Shown here piece after piece: positions 1 through 10,226 of a DNA stretch of 64,000 bases. Origin of the DNA: Lunularia cruciata. Lineage: Eukaryota; Streptophyta; Marchantiopsida; Lunulariales; Lunulariaceae. The translations under genes were made by a program, and so were the position numbers. The notes under the pieces were generated by a model. That model made no database searches. It saw nothing but the letters and a program-made list of their open reading frames with translations, and was not told where the DNA came from. The stretch's first letter is position 1, and each line of letters begins with the position of its first letter. The stretch is from positions 56,314,291 to 56,378,290 of the forward strand of contig OX419755.1 of NCBI GenBank assembly GCA_948567375.1. Direction: 5' to 3'.

Positions 1-1264
1 TATTAATGTATCCAAAAATTATTTCAAATTAATCTTAAGATAAATACTTCAAAGTGAAATACAATAAGAATAATATGGTTGTAATCTCTCTATTTTTTAT
101 TTTTTCATTTTTCACAGATTTAGAGTTTAAAAGATTATTATTGTGATACGAAAAATCACCGTTTCTAAACTATTCATCTACTTAAATTATAAGTAGTGCA
201 TATATTAGAATATTCGCATATTTGTCATTTGCTAATATTCTAAGATATGTTCAGTTGTTGACTTTGTACATCCCCAAATTTTTTTATTAATTCAGAAAAT
301 TATCTAAAAATTTTTTGTCATGTGAATATATAAAATCATCATCTTATTAAGCTGAAAATATGCACCACAAGTGCAGAGAAATCCTGTTTGTTTGATGAGA
401 ACATAACATGTGGTTAAAAGATATAGTGTCCACATTCGAGAAGTTCAATGCCCCAAAACTGAACTTATAGAGGCATTGCATACCCTGCATACGTGCAACT
501 CTTCTAAAATGTTTATGAATGACGAACTTGCAAAATGTAGCCGATAGGTGGTCATGGTCCCTTGTTTTTATTTAAAGGAAAACATGCAATTTATTTTGCA
601 CTTATTTACAATCGCAGTATCTATCGTTCCAGTCAAACTCATTGCACTTACCAAGCGTTGCAAGAGTTGAATTTATGGAGAACAAACTGTAATATGATTC
701 ACCTCATCTCTCAACTAGTGCCATAAAATGTATATTTATATTTATTGCCAACCAAATTACCTCACAGTTTTTATTTGTTAGCTTGCAAATAAGTATTTTT
801 ATTAAAATTTACACAGGAATTTACTGTTCGTCAGATGATTCATCCCCCATAATGGCAGATATTCTTGTCCCTATCCAATGGGCGATCTGAACGAGAAGCA
901 TCTACGAGGACCAGGCATTATCATCATCTTAGAATTTGATTATCTTTAGGAGCCACCGTGATTAGGCAGGAGCGATTCACATTGAGATACACTTAACAGT
1001 ACCCCAATGCTTGACGTGGGCTTAGTCAATCCCCGTTGGCACTGAAGTTCTCGACCAGCTAAATTTTGTTCTCATAACGCTCACTGCAATACAGACGAAT
1101 AAGTTCGATGTTACTCACCGTAGTTTTAGAAATCGGCCACCAACTCCTCCTTCAGTTCATCGACTGGTCCTCGCGATACCCAAGAGCAGGGGACAGAAAG
1201 GGTTGGAAGAATCGCAGAACTGACAGAGGACACAAGAGAAGCTAAACCTCGTGATTTCGTAGCA

Positions 1265-1307
1265 CGCATAATGAGAAAGTGGGTAGTACCAACTTTTTCA
1301 TTATGCG
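1265..1307. repeat. Short inverted repeat, 16-bp arms
   Basis: Arms at 1265-1280 and 1292-1307 are reverse complements with one mismatch and enclose an 11-base loop. The arm reads cgcataatgagaaagt. No terminator context or gene is adjacent, so a function is not assigned. Confidence 0.6.
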
Positions 1308-1522
1308 TTCACTCATTCATTATTATGTGTTCATGCATTCACCAGCTCCGGGTGCTTGTTTCTTCGGGATTGGGAAGGCAGAAAGAGGATTGAAATGACG
1401 AGCTTCATGCAGATGAATTCATAGTTTTGAGGTGAGTTTTGAACTGAACTTTGTGGTCCATATCGCCGTTGAGAAAACGTGGACTGGGCACAACAATTAA
1501 TATTTTAAAATCTTTTCTATTA

Positions 1523-1538
1523 CAGTGACGTGTCACTG
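1523..1538. promoter_or_regulatory. Palindromic ACGT-core motif
   Basis: The 16-base interrupted palindrome cagtgacgtgtcactg contains TGACGTGTCA, a form that plant bZIP factors bind (ACGT core; ACGTGTC resembles an ABRE). This is a motif match only. No credible gene starts downstream within the next kilobase, so it may be chance. Confidence 0.2.
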
Positions 1539-1959
1539 ATGACTGATGATTTTACACACTTGACATGCAGAGAAAACATGCAGATTCGAGAATATAAGAG
1601 AAAGCTGAATATCAGAGATTTTGATTGAGTTAGATCGTGATTAAGTGACGGTCAAATTTTCTTCTATCAAACGTTCGATCAACGAGACATCATGTTCCCT
1701 GACATGAATGTAAAATATCTCAAACTTCTATTATCATCGTACAGATTCAGTTGATGGACAAGACCCTGGTTAAACGACGGTTCTATCCTCTTATGGTAAC
1801 AATGACGAAGTGTTTAAGCATCGAAGAAACTCCAGAATTCACGCAGAACTTGCGGGAAGCTGATCCGGGACGATCATCCCCAAACTTCTCAAACATTCAA
1901 CGAATTTTTCTAGAAACTCCACCGAATTTTTTGAGGACCTCCTCTTGGGAGCTCGGCCC

Positions 1960-2039
1960 GAAATTTGGAGGCGAGGTTGAGAAGTTCATCCGGGAGCGGG
2001 GCCCCCTGGCTGAGCTTCTCAAACTTGCCTCCAAATTTC
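1960..2039. repeat. Hairpin with 25-bp arms
   Basis: Arms at 1960-1984 and 2015-2039 are reverse complements with two mismatches, separated by a 30-base GC-rich loop. The region just upstream (1879-1950) repeats the same vocabulary (cttctcaaac, gaattttt), so this may be part of a small foldback element. No flanking target duplication was identified. Confidence 0.65.
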
Positions 2040-2099
2040 AGTTTCTTGTTGCTTGATTGTCTCCCCCATGGGTTTACTTGGGGATCATGGTGTTCATTG

Positions 2100-2779
2100 G
2101 ACATTATGTTCCGGTTTCTCTTGCACTCCTTGGTGCTTTATGTTTTTCTCTTTTACTTCGGGGCATATAGTGTTATGAGATCGAGAAAGGCGACCACGCA
2201 GAACACATGGGAAGAAAAAAGAGGTAAAATAGGGCTGTATTATTTTAAGTTTGCTTTGAACTCCCGGAACCCCGAACTGCATCATCTATGTAAGCACGAT
2301 AACTGCGTAACCTCAACATATACACAAGAACGTTAGCACCACAATTACCTGGCAAGTAGGTCCACGTCAAAGAATATGGATACTGGTAAGTCTTTGAAGG
2401 AACTTGGGGTACCGATGAGCCGAATGCCAATGTCGGGGTACTGTTAAGTCTCTCACGTGCCAAGGTGATATTACGTGCGTGTGCCAAATCAAGATTCCTA
2501 GAAGTCCAGTCATCCTAAGATTTACCACCTTCTGACAAGTGGCGGAGGTGACATGGCTATTCCCGCCTTGTACAGTAGATGCAGATTCGCTGAAAGAACT
2601 GTCCTACTTGGGTCCAACTTGCCCACTCTCTGTAAAGTATATGGCCAATCCGCCTGCGTACAGTCTATTCATTACAAAAGGACAAAGCAGCCAAGTCCAG
2701 GGGACCGGGCTTATATGTACGTCGCCGTTCCCGGGAAGTAACGCAGTCCCCCTTTCGAATAGTGCAATAAAGTAAAAAG
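2100..2779. other. Mixed-composition non-coding stretch
   Basis: This is somewhat richer in G+C than its surroundings. Small reading frames exist on both strands (for example 2553-2741 and 2539-2775 on the plus strand, overlapping in different frames), but none matches a family I know and none shows codon-like constraint by eye. I treat them as chance frames. Confidence 0.35.
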
Positions 2780-3043
2780 GGGTTTCTCATATAGACTCTA
2801 TTGGGGTTTAGCCCCATGTTACTTTTTTTTCTCTCCCTTGCACGGCTTGATGGGGTCTTCCCATCCTTCGTTTTACTACGCGGGCGCCTTTTCTTATAAA
2901 GTAAGAAGGCGACAGCGTTTAGAAAAGACGTTTAGTTTAGTGCAATAGGGGTTTAAGACTCTATTGGGCTTAGCTTCATTTTACCTTTTTGGTTTCTCTT
3001 GTACGGTTTGATCGAGTCTTCCCAACACGAAAGATGGGAAGAC
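2780..3043 (+). repeat. Diverged direct repeat, two copies
   Basis: Copy 1 (about 2780-2871) and copy 2 (about 2949-3043) share, in order, ggggttt, gactctattggg, a T-rich run, a cttg(c/t)acggct/tttgat block and gtcttccca. They differ by several small indels. A shared lead-in (agtgcaata, then ggggttt) lies before each. This is an old tandem duplication of unknown origin. Confidence 0.5.
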
Positions 3044-3295
3044 CTTTTTTGATTTCAGAAATAGTTGTTCTAAGTTATGTAGATTTTTAAGAACCCCCCC
3101 CTAAATCGGCACGGATGCAAACACGAGGAAGAAAAGGACACACTATGGATTATGTCTATGTTCTCTCTTATTAGCAAACTCCATAATAAATGGATTGTAA
3201 GTAATGAGAGATATAGAATTTTAGATTGGCTCACCACAGGATATTAATCACAATTTAAAGTTAATAAAGTGTTTGGTTACCGCCCGGTGTAGTGT

Positions 3296-3522
3296 GTTAA
3301 TTTAGGAGTAAATGGGCTTTCGCCCTTCACCACTTGATGGCACCCGTAGCTGCCCATAGAACATCAATTAACAATTTTTTTTGTTAATTTAGGAGTAAAT
3401 GTGCCCATAGAACATCAATTAACACATTTTTTTTTTGTTAATTTAGGAGTAAATGTGCTTTCGCCCTTCACCACTTGATGGCGCCCGTAGCTGCCCATAG
3501 AACATCGATTAACAAATTTTTT
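3296..3522 (+). repeat. Tandem repeat, three units, middle unit deleted
   Basis: Three head-to-tail units begin with gttaatttaggagtaaatg: 3296-3382 (87 bp), 3383-3436 (54 bp) and 3437-3522 (86 bp). The middle copy lacks the internal block containing ctttcgcccttcaccacttg. Each unit ends with ttaaca plus a T-run, so every junction is also a small inverted repeat (ttaacaa...ttgttaa). A degenerate fourth start follows at 3523. No gene is associated. Confidence 0.85.
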
Positions 3523-3904
3523 GTTGAATGTCAGTGATATATGTGAGAATAGTCACAAATATCAAGGACAATAGACTTGGAATCTCTAAACCTCCATCAA
3601 AATCAAAATCAACTCCTTTATTTCTGGTGGTGTGCATGACAACAATTGACATTCTGGACGGAAGTACTTGCACTTTTGGAATTTTACTCCAAAAGGGCAA
3701 CCTCACTGCACTTTTGGAGTAAAATTCCTTGACCCTCAATCAGTTTCTTGGTTGCCAAAGGGTGGTGTGGATCATTTTCCATACCTTACGAGACAAGTGC
3801 ATCTACTGCTTCCAAGCGGGGTTGTTATAACTCGTGTTATCTCCATTGGCGCACTAATATATGGAAATGAACCACCACACCAATGAAAAACTACTAAACC
3901 CACC
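3523..3904. other. Non-coding spacer
   Basis: Only short overlapping frames are present on both strands. A small inverted repeat around 3674-3726 (acttttggagtaaaattcc and its complement, ttttggaattttactcc) is visible. No protein family is recognised. It may be the eroded downstream part of the neighbouring minus-strand gag element. Confidence 0.35.
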
Positions 3905-4560
3905 ATTTACTTACTGATAGTACCAAGTGGTCTTTGTTGGATAGCATCAATCTCCATTGGGGCTAGTTCTTCCACCCGTGCATAATGTACTGGTAAGCTT
4001 TTTGTAGGATGAGGTCGAGACCAAGTTGTCACAACCAAGGAATCAAAGTGCTCAGCCAATTGCATGGCTTCTTCTATATTTTGTGGTTCCCGCATGGTCA
4101 CTTCCAATTTGGTTCGTGACTTCAATCCCCACACAAATTGATCTAGAATTTCACCTTCTTGTACATTTGGAATTTGCATGATGATGTTATGAAATTGTGT
4201 GATGTAGCTCCTTACTGAGCCAATCTACTTCAACTCTGCCAATTTATCTCGTGCAGCTCGGGGGGCATTTGAAATTTGAAATCGACCAAGTATTGCATCC
4301 TTGAATTCTGCCCATGTCAAAATTAGTACAATAATCTATCATTCAGCTCGCTCCACTCACAATTGCCACCAAAGTTTTGCCACACCATCCAATTGGCTAG
4401 AAGCCAAAAGAATCTATTTCCGTTCATCTTAAAGATTGGTGGCTTCAAAGTAACGTTCACAGTCAAACACAAAATTCTCCACTATGCTTGGAAGATTCTT
4501 GCCTTCAAACACCTTGGGTTTTGGAAATAAAATGTATCTTCTCCATCTTGAACTAGTGCT
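3905..4560 (-). pseudogene. gag: Ty3/gypsy gag fragment (capsid region), decayed
   Basis: On the minus strand, from about 4560 downward, the translation contains FDCERYFEATN, then LASSQLDGVAKLWW, WAEFKDAILGRF and QFVWGLKSRTKLEV, ending in a PMEIDAIQQRPLG linker. This is the order seen in gag capsids of chromovirus-like Ty3 elements. In-frame stops interrupt it (for example K*IGSV near 4225), and the first part needs frame changes. The last open piece spans 3907-4179. No zinc knuckle or LTR is attached: it ends abruptly near 4560, next to the element A LTR. It could be a fragment of a family F-like element, but I cannot align them because F's gag is absent here. Confidence 0.8.
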
Positions 4561-4630
4561 CTCTCTATATGTTCTTGTCGTTGCTGGTCTTATTCATCCA
4601 ACAATCGAGTAAGGTGCTTGATTTGTTACT

Positions 4631-5075
4631 TGTCACGCCATTTGTAGTGTTGCATCTAGATTGCTCGGACACTGGAGTTCCAATGATAGTAGTTAGAGTT
4701 ATTTTAGCAGTTTCTCAAAGACTACTTTTTGAAGGTCAGATTTCATGTTCAGGGTACTGACTTAATGGTGGGGCCCACCGTCACTTTGCACCGTTTGCAC
4801 CATCGAGTGTGCCATCAACGGGCTGTTAGGGTTTCAAACCTAGCTCGAGTCTAGGGGGTATACTTTCAAAGTGCAAATCCAGAGAGCTCACTTCTCTGAT
4901 GTTGAGCCTTTGAGTTCTCGGCTATGGTGGACAGAGGCCGGCGAGCATCACTTGGACTCTCTTAGCTAGAGTGGGTGTGGCTTGACTGTAATCAGTGCCA
5001 AGTTGTTGGCAATTTATAGAGTGACAGATCAAGTATTGATATGAGTTGAGTTGAGAGTAGTGAACAATCTGATTA
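4631..5075 (+). repeat. Element A 5' LTR, 5'-truncated
   Basis: This aligns along its length with 15869-16320. Shared landmarks are catctagattg, agtagttagagttatt, gggcccaccgtcac, ggggtatactttcaaagtgcaa and gagttgagttgagag. The first roughly 105 bases of the LTR, present in the 3' copy from about 15762, are missing here because the sequence switches to unrelated DNA at 4631. The end is set where the 3' copy ends (caatctgatta). The two copies differ by many substitutions, consistent with an old insertion. Confidence 0.8.
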
Positions 5076-5090
5076 CATCAGAGAAGTGAA
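5076..5090 (+). other. Candidate primer-binding site, element A
   Basis: Just after the inferred LTR end, tacatcagag resembles the initiator-Met tRNA primer site of many plant LTR elements (TGGTATCAGAG). The match is imperfect, and the LTR end is inferred by alignment only. Confidence 0.4.
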
Positions 5091-6583
5091 ATCAGGGGGA
5101 AATTAGGTGCATGAACTTTGAGTGTTGGTGGTATCTCCAAGCTCGGTGGATCGTTGGTAGCTTGATTGAAGTTCACTTTTTCCTTGGTGTGCAAAAGCTC
5201 GTTGCTTGATGGAGTTTTGGCAGTAAGGTAGATGGTGTGCAAAAGCGCTGGCCAATTTTTGAGCATAGAAGGAGCAAATGTTGAGTAGTGGTTGTGATTT
5301 TGAGCTCAAGAGGTGAAGGCAAGACCAATTTTTTGTGAGTTGAGCTCAGAAAGTAAAATTGAAGGTGGAGTTTGGAAGCTATTCTTGTGAATTGGTGATT
5401 TGGAGAAACTCATGTTTTCAATTTGGTTCAAGTGAAGAGTTAGTGGGGGATTTGGCGGTCAGTCAACTTTAGGGTTTACGTCAAATTTTGGCTGGATTTT
5501 ATGTAAAATTTTAGCCAGATTAGGAGGAGTTTTGTTGTTTGGCCAGATTTGGAGGAGTTTTGCCAAATTTTGGAGGAGGTTTGAAGTAGCAAGAAGAAAG
5601 GCCTCATTTGGCTGAATTTTGGCATTTAGAGGTGTAGGGTTGTGGGCTATGAGAGGCTACAAAGGCCTAGAAGGGCCAGCTTGCCAGCGTGAGGCTAGCT
5701 AGTTTAGAGTAAATCTTGGTCATTGGTTGGCAAAATCTGCCCATCCTGTTAGATTGTGCGCAATAGGGTTTGATCCCTAGATCTCTTGTTCATAGACTGA
5801 TGCCCTAGCCAATTGGTCCACCCTCACTTGTTGTCCTAGTGACTATACCACTATTATCTATACACTTGTAGCTTTGGCCAGGAGAGGCAATTTGATTCCA
5901 TTCTTGGTGATCATGGTAGATTAGGACTTAGATACAAACTTCTCTTATGTCAAATGCCAAATGGTGGCAAAGTCAGTCCCGTGTTGTTTTATGAGATGTA
6001 GGGTTTTCATTTAGATTTCTTGTGATTGGACCCCCTCCATTCTCTACTTCTTGTTTGTGCACCACGTTTGTGTGAGGTGCCTTGACTTTTGAGCGTTGGT
6101 GCTCTGGTGTGCTCTTGGTAGCAAGGTTGGAGTGATGACCACTCAGACTATCTTTGTTTCTCTGTGGTGAGGCAAGAAGTGATGACCTGCAGACCGTGAG
6201 AGTGCATGTTGTGATGGCAGGTTATAGGTTGCACTTCCCCCTAGTGTAGTTATCTCGGTTAGAGTTACATTAGTGGGTGGTGCTTAGTTGGTATTGGCAC
6301 TTGGTGGTGTTGGCACTTGGTGGAGTACTTGCGGTTGCAACTTGCAATTGCAGTTTGTGGTTCCAATTTGCGGTTGCGGTTACTTTATCACGATGGAGTT
6401 TGTTGGGGATTCTAGAGGAGTTAGCCCTGCAATACACAATGGGTTTACTTGGAGTGGTACTTGGTATCAGCCTGTATCTCAGATTCCAATGAGGAAGTAG
6501 ATTGGCTCTAAGTTTGAGTTTGACACAGGAGTTGATTCAGTTGAGAGTGCACTTGGTGTGTGTCTGCACTATTGTTGTGGAAC
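5091..6583 (+). other. Element A 5' leader, no gene seen
   Basis: About 1.5 kb lies between the primer site and the gag start. It is rich in repeated short phrases (ttggccagatttggagg, aattttggc at 5470-5640) and later in cttggtggtgttggc-type duplications (6270-6370). Small frames such as 6277-6492 are built from these repeats and match no family. It probably served as the untranslated leader and packaging region. Confidence 0.5.
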
Positions 6584-7822
6584 ATGGATGAGATTTATAG
6601 AGCCTCCAAAGGCCCTCGGTATTACTCTGGTACAGTGGGTACCATTGAGTTGGATGACTTCATCCAAGAATTTGATAGTTGGTGTGATCTGCAGCAAATG
6701 CGGAACTTGACTTTGTTTACACCTTTCATGGCATAGAAGGGGTTGTTTTAGCATCTAGAGGGTCCATTGATGGATGACTACCATGAGTTTAGGAGAGCTC
6801 ATTTGGAGGAGATCAAGTTATGGAGACAGTATTGGTCTCCGAACTATGTCTCTATCACTTCAGGTTTGGTGGCCAGGAGTAGATTGGCAGTACTTATGAG
6901 TTTGAATAGTGTTGGTGGAGGTAGTGGAGGTGCACTAGCTAGAGATAGTGTTACCATGAGTGGAGATACCGCTGCAAGAGGTGGTGTGGTACCGGGGTTT
7001 AACTCCATGGTGGAGTTCTTCTAGTGTTTGAGGCAAAACTACCAAGGAGTGCGGATTGACAAGCTGAGGAGCTTGCAGGAGTTCCAACAAAAGGCCGGAG
7101 AGAGAGTACGCAAGGCATACACTCGCATGAGGCGGCTGATCAGTTTCACTCAAGGAGTTATTGAGGCCCAGGCATTCTAGTTTTGGTATGGGATATTGGA
7201 CAAGAGTTGCAATGTAGAGTTTGTGATGCTACGTTGTTACAAGCTATTTTTCCTACTTTATCAATGGTCTTTGGTTTGGTTGAGCGTATTGAGCTCAACA
7301 TGGTGGAGGAGAGAGTGGTGACATCTAGATTTAGTAGGGAGACCTCATCCATGGTTGTGACTTCTTCTAGAGTGCACTAGAGTGCACCACGCCCAGTTGG
7401 TTTTTGAGGATAGGGTGGACAGCCTAGATCTTATGGAGCGAGTGGAGGGCCTAGTGGAGTTAGACCCTTACCTTCATTTTTGAGTCAGCAGCAGCCAGTG
7501 AGTGGTGGTATTGCTTGTTGGACTTGTGGTGGACCTCACCATTGGAGAGAGTGTACTCAGGTTAGTGGACTTGATACCTTGGATGCATCACAGCTAACAC
7601 AAAGGCAGTGTGAGCATTGCCACAGATTTGGTCACACTAGTGACCTATGTTTTGACCTACACTCGGAGTTACGGAGTGGTAGGGCTACTATGGCAGGTAG
7701 TAGAGGAGCTCTAGTTCATGGAGGACGACGTGGTAAAGGTGATGGTAGAGGATCTACACCTAGTAGGGGTACAGTACCTGCCCTTACTTCTAATACAACT
7801 AAGGCTACTCGGATTGAGTAGT
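6584..7822 (+). pseudogene. gag: Element A gag (capsid plus two zinc knuckles), broken
   Basis: The chosen start is ATG at 6584, which opens the frame holding DDFIQEFDSWCDLQQ and continues through an open stretch at 6767-7024. A capsid-like region follows (QEFQQKAGERVRKAYTRM, about 7080). Near 7190 the coding frame shifts by one, and the second part (7183-7822) contains FPTLSMVFGLVERIEL and two CCHC zinc knuckles: CWTCGGPHHWREC (about 7519-7557) and CEHCHRFGHTSDLC (about 7609-7650). A basic, Gly/Arg-rich tail follows. In-frame stops occur at about 6734, 6749, 7022 and several later points. It would coat and package element RNA; the copy cannot now make full-length protein. Confidence 0.8.
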
Positions 7823-8460
7823 TGGAGCAGAGATTGGCTAGTATGGTCATTGCTCAGAAGAGATTAGATTCGGGTGCTAAGGCTTCCACCTCGTATGTTG
7901 GTGATAGAGATGCTTTGGACTTCATGTGTAGAGCAGCATAGGTGGATGTATCTGCAACAGTGACTAGGAGTGTAGTACGTGCTCCAAAGCCTAGAGGAGC
8001 ATCAATGGAGTTGGACCCACAGAGAGGAGAGGTCGGGAGATAGGTCAAACTTCCCTAGTCTTTCACACTATCTGAGGCATTGTAGACATCCTAGTGCAGG
8101 TGTGGTAGGTGGTGATGGAGTGCATGATGGACTACCTGCTAGTCAGCTACGTACTACTACACAAACTGAGTCTAGCATGATGTTGGGAGCGGCTCAGCTG
8201 ATTATGCGGCATCTTTTGTTTTTGGCCAGTGACATGTTTATATTGGGAGTTGACCTAGCTCTAGTGTTCCTGTTGGCTGCCATGCTGTGTGAGAGTAGGG
8301 ATGATGTGATTCCTATTACTAGAGCAAAGGTGGTTGATAGTAGAGCTGACTTGGTTGAGGAGCATGAGATCCGTTCAGCGACCAGTGGTTTATGGCAAGC
8401 AACAACGGCTAGACTGGAGGAGTTGCCAGCTAGACCGGCCTTTGAGAGAGCACGGTTCAC
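7823..8460 (+). pseudogene. Element A gag-pol linker region
   Basis: The reading continues past the stop at 7820 (LEQRLASMVIAQKRLDSGAK), then changes frame to an open stretch at 7979-8674. The linker is polar and low in recognisable motifs. I see no extra domain. It probably joins the gag knuckles to the protease in the precursor polyprotein. Confidence 0.5.
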
Positions 8461-8853
8461 ACCTAGTGTTGTCCTATTGGATCACCAAAGGGTGATTTTC
8501 CATTTAGTGGGACCTTCAAGGAAGGTCTATATACCACAGAGAGTCTTGTTAGACTTTGGTGCGCAACCCCTTATGTTAGGGAAGGCTACAGTTGTCGGTC
8601 TGGAGTTACAAAAGACCAATGTGGAGAGGTGTCCATTTCAGATCCAGACATCTCTAGGTGGTAGTTCAACATAGTACATCACACGTGGGGAGCTTGTTGT
8701 CCAAGTTCAGCCTGGTCATCCAACTGATAGCTCGATGGTGAGAGCTCAGGTTATTGACAATAGCTGAGTCATATGATGTGCTAGTTGGGGGAGCCTTGTT
8801 ATACCCTATGGGTTTTAGTATTGACTATTGGGAGGAGACAACCTCCTATAGAC
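8461..8853 (+). pseudogene. pol: Element A aspartic protease, broken
   Basis: The retroviral-type protease active-site region reads RVLLDFGAQPLML, with the catalytic Asp codon at 8552-8554. The usual D-S/T-G-A is altered to D-F-G-A. Downstream are LQKTNVERCPFQIQTSLGG and, after a stop at 8672 and a frame change, YDVLVGGALLYPMGF (the conserved ILG-type flap end) in the frame that opens at 8754. The domain is therefore split over two frames. It would have cut the gag-pol polyprotein. It lies directly upstream of the methyltransferase domain in the same frame. Confidence 0.75.
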
Positions 8854-9755
8854 CAAGTTGGCAGTCTGGTGAGGGATGGGTATGTCGCCTACCAATATGC
8901 TTTAGTAGTGGTAGTCTTGGCTCACTGCAGTCTAGGACCATGGCAACATCAGTTTTAGCTTTCAATGGTGCAATTACTTGGCCTAGTGACTTGTTGGAGG
9001 GGAATGCCCATGTAGAAGATACTCTAGTACCAGAGGAGGTCACTCAGATTTGGGGACGAGTGGGATTGTTCCATCCACCTTGGATGTTCCATTGTGGAGT
9101 TCAGAAGAGGCGTTACAACAACATGCAAATCTACTGGTGCAGCAAGGTTGGAGTTGAGCCTTTGTACCATCAAGAGATGAGTGGGAGGCCTCCAGAGTCG
9201 ATTACTTTGACACCTTTGGATACCACACTCATTGCTTGGCAGTATCCAATAGAGGGGATATGTCTATTGAAGTTGTTTGGTGGGATTAGCTCCGGACTAG
9301 TTGCGGTATTACAAGCGGGTACACAAGTACAGAGGTACTTATATGTAGAGAGAGATGAGATTGCTAGGCAAGTCTCTCTACATCATGTGGCACACTTGGC
9401 CTATCGGTATCCGGAGTTATTACCAATGTCAGCAGTCAAAGGTTACCAGAAGGCCCTACCAACAAACATTTCCTTATTGAGGGTGCATGATCTGGAGAGA
9501 TATGGGCCTATTCACTTGGTGATTTTTGGATGGCCATGTCAGGGACATACACGTGCTAGTAGAGGTTTGGGTCTTCAGGATCCTTGTTCTGGTGTGTTTT
9601 GGGAGATGTTACAGATACTACAACATCTCCAAGTTCATCAATCCATTTCTCTAGCTTACCTTTTGAAGAATGTTCCTTTGATGGGTGATTCTCGCACTAG
9701 AGTGGTGGCGAGTACACATCAAGTCCATTCTTGGATAGGACCTACTATACGTTAG
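8754..9755 (+). pseudogene. pol: Element A pol: protease end fused to DNA methyltransferase N-terminal half
   Basis: A 333-codon open stretch carries the end of the protease (residues 5-25), a spacer with YWEETTSYRPSW, and from residue 169 the catalytic half of a cytosine-5 methyltransferase. Motif I (S-adenosylmethionine binding) is LLKLFGGISSGLVAVLQAG, followed by YLYVERDEIAR (motif II-like acidic residue). Motif IV is LVIFGWPCQGHTRASRGLG, with the catalytic Pro-Cys-Gln codons at 9534-9542. Motif VI is LLKNVP, where the invariant Glu (ENV) has become Lys at 9666-9668. The layout of motifs I, IV and VI resembles DNMT3/DRM-type domains more than DNMT1. No RT or integrase motif lies in this stretch. 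Confidence 0.88.
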
Positions 9756-10226
9756 ATGCAGCTAGAGTGGGATCACGGGCTCATCATCTTTGTCTTTGGT
9801 GGATGAACCTCTTACCCAGAGAGGTTCTATAGCGTGCTTATGATGGGATTCAACGACTTGACCATATCCTTGTTGAGAATATCTTGGATGTTAGGCATCA
9901 GTCTCAGACAGTGGTAGTGGCTGATAGGTCACCTATGGAAGTGGTGAACCAAGTTGGATAGCCTAGAGCTGCATTTCCCACACTCATGAGTTTCCCAAGC
10001 TCTCATGCTTTCTGAGAGGGAGGACCTGGACTTGTTTGGGACTCACAATTACAACAATTGGTGGAGCCCAATGCTGATGAGAGAGAGAGAGTGGGTGATG
10101 GTTTTTTGCATTGGTATTACTGCTATTCTAGTAGTGTCAAAGGCATCTAGGCATCAGGTGTTAGGTCAGGCTATGGACCTAAACTGTTTGACGTGGATTG
10201 TGAGCCTTGGCTTGGCAGAGCAGCGT
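9258..10226 (+). pseudogene. Cytosine-5 DNA methyltransferase domain (DNMT3-like) within element A pol
   Basis: The domain would transfer a methyl group from S-adenosylmethionine to cytosine C5 in DNA. Motifs appear in the usual order over about 320 codons. Motif I (9258), catalytic PCQ (9534) and KNVP (9663) lie in the first frame. After a frameshift before 9746 comes motif VIII (DAARVGSRAHHLCLWWMNLLP), which mirrors the DNMT3 phrase with H-R-A-R-Y-F-W-G-N-L. Then FPTLMSFPSSHAF (about 9970) follows. After a second slip in the gagagaga run near 10080 comes motif X (ASRHQVLGQAMDLN, 10146 onward). Stops lie at about 9830, 9958 and 10012. The Cys is kept but the ENV Glu is lost, so this copy is inactive. 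Confidence 0.87.

Larger units (their letters stand above)
1..1750. other. AT-rich non-coding region
   Basis: No reading frame of convincing length or recognisable protein family is seen on either strand. The sequence is AT-rich with many T and A runs in the first 850 bases and is more mixed afterwards. Two small symmetric structures at 1265-1307 and 1523-1538 are listed separately. I see no LTR signature, tRNA or rRNA here. It could be ancient transposon remnant or true intergenic DNA. Confidence 0.5.

Noticed and set aside
1751..2336. Overlapping plus-strand frames of 101 and 123 codons
   Set aside because: They run through the hairpin at 1960-2039 in different frames and resemble no protein; most likely chance.
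2539..2775. Possible small gene with overlapping frames
   Set aside because: Two overlapping frames of similar length with no recognisable motif, no promoter or splice logic, and no sign of conservation within the window.
3296..3522. CRISPR-like repeat pattern
   Set aside because: The units are contiguous with no unique spacers, and the context is eukaryotic retroelement DNA.
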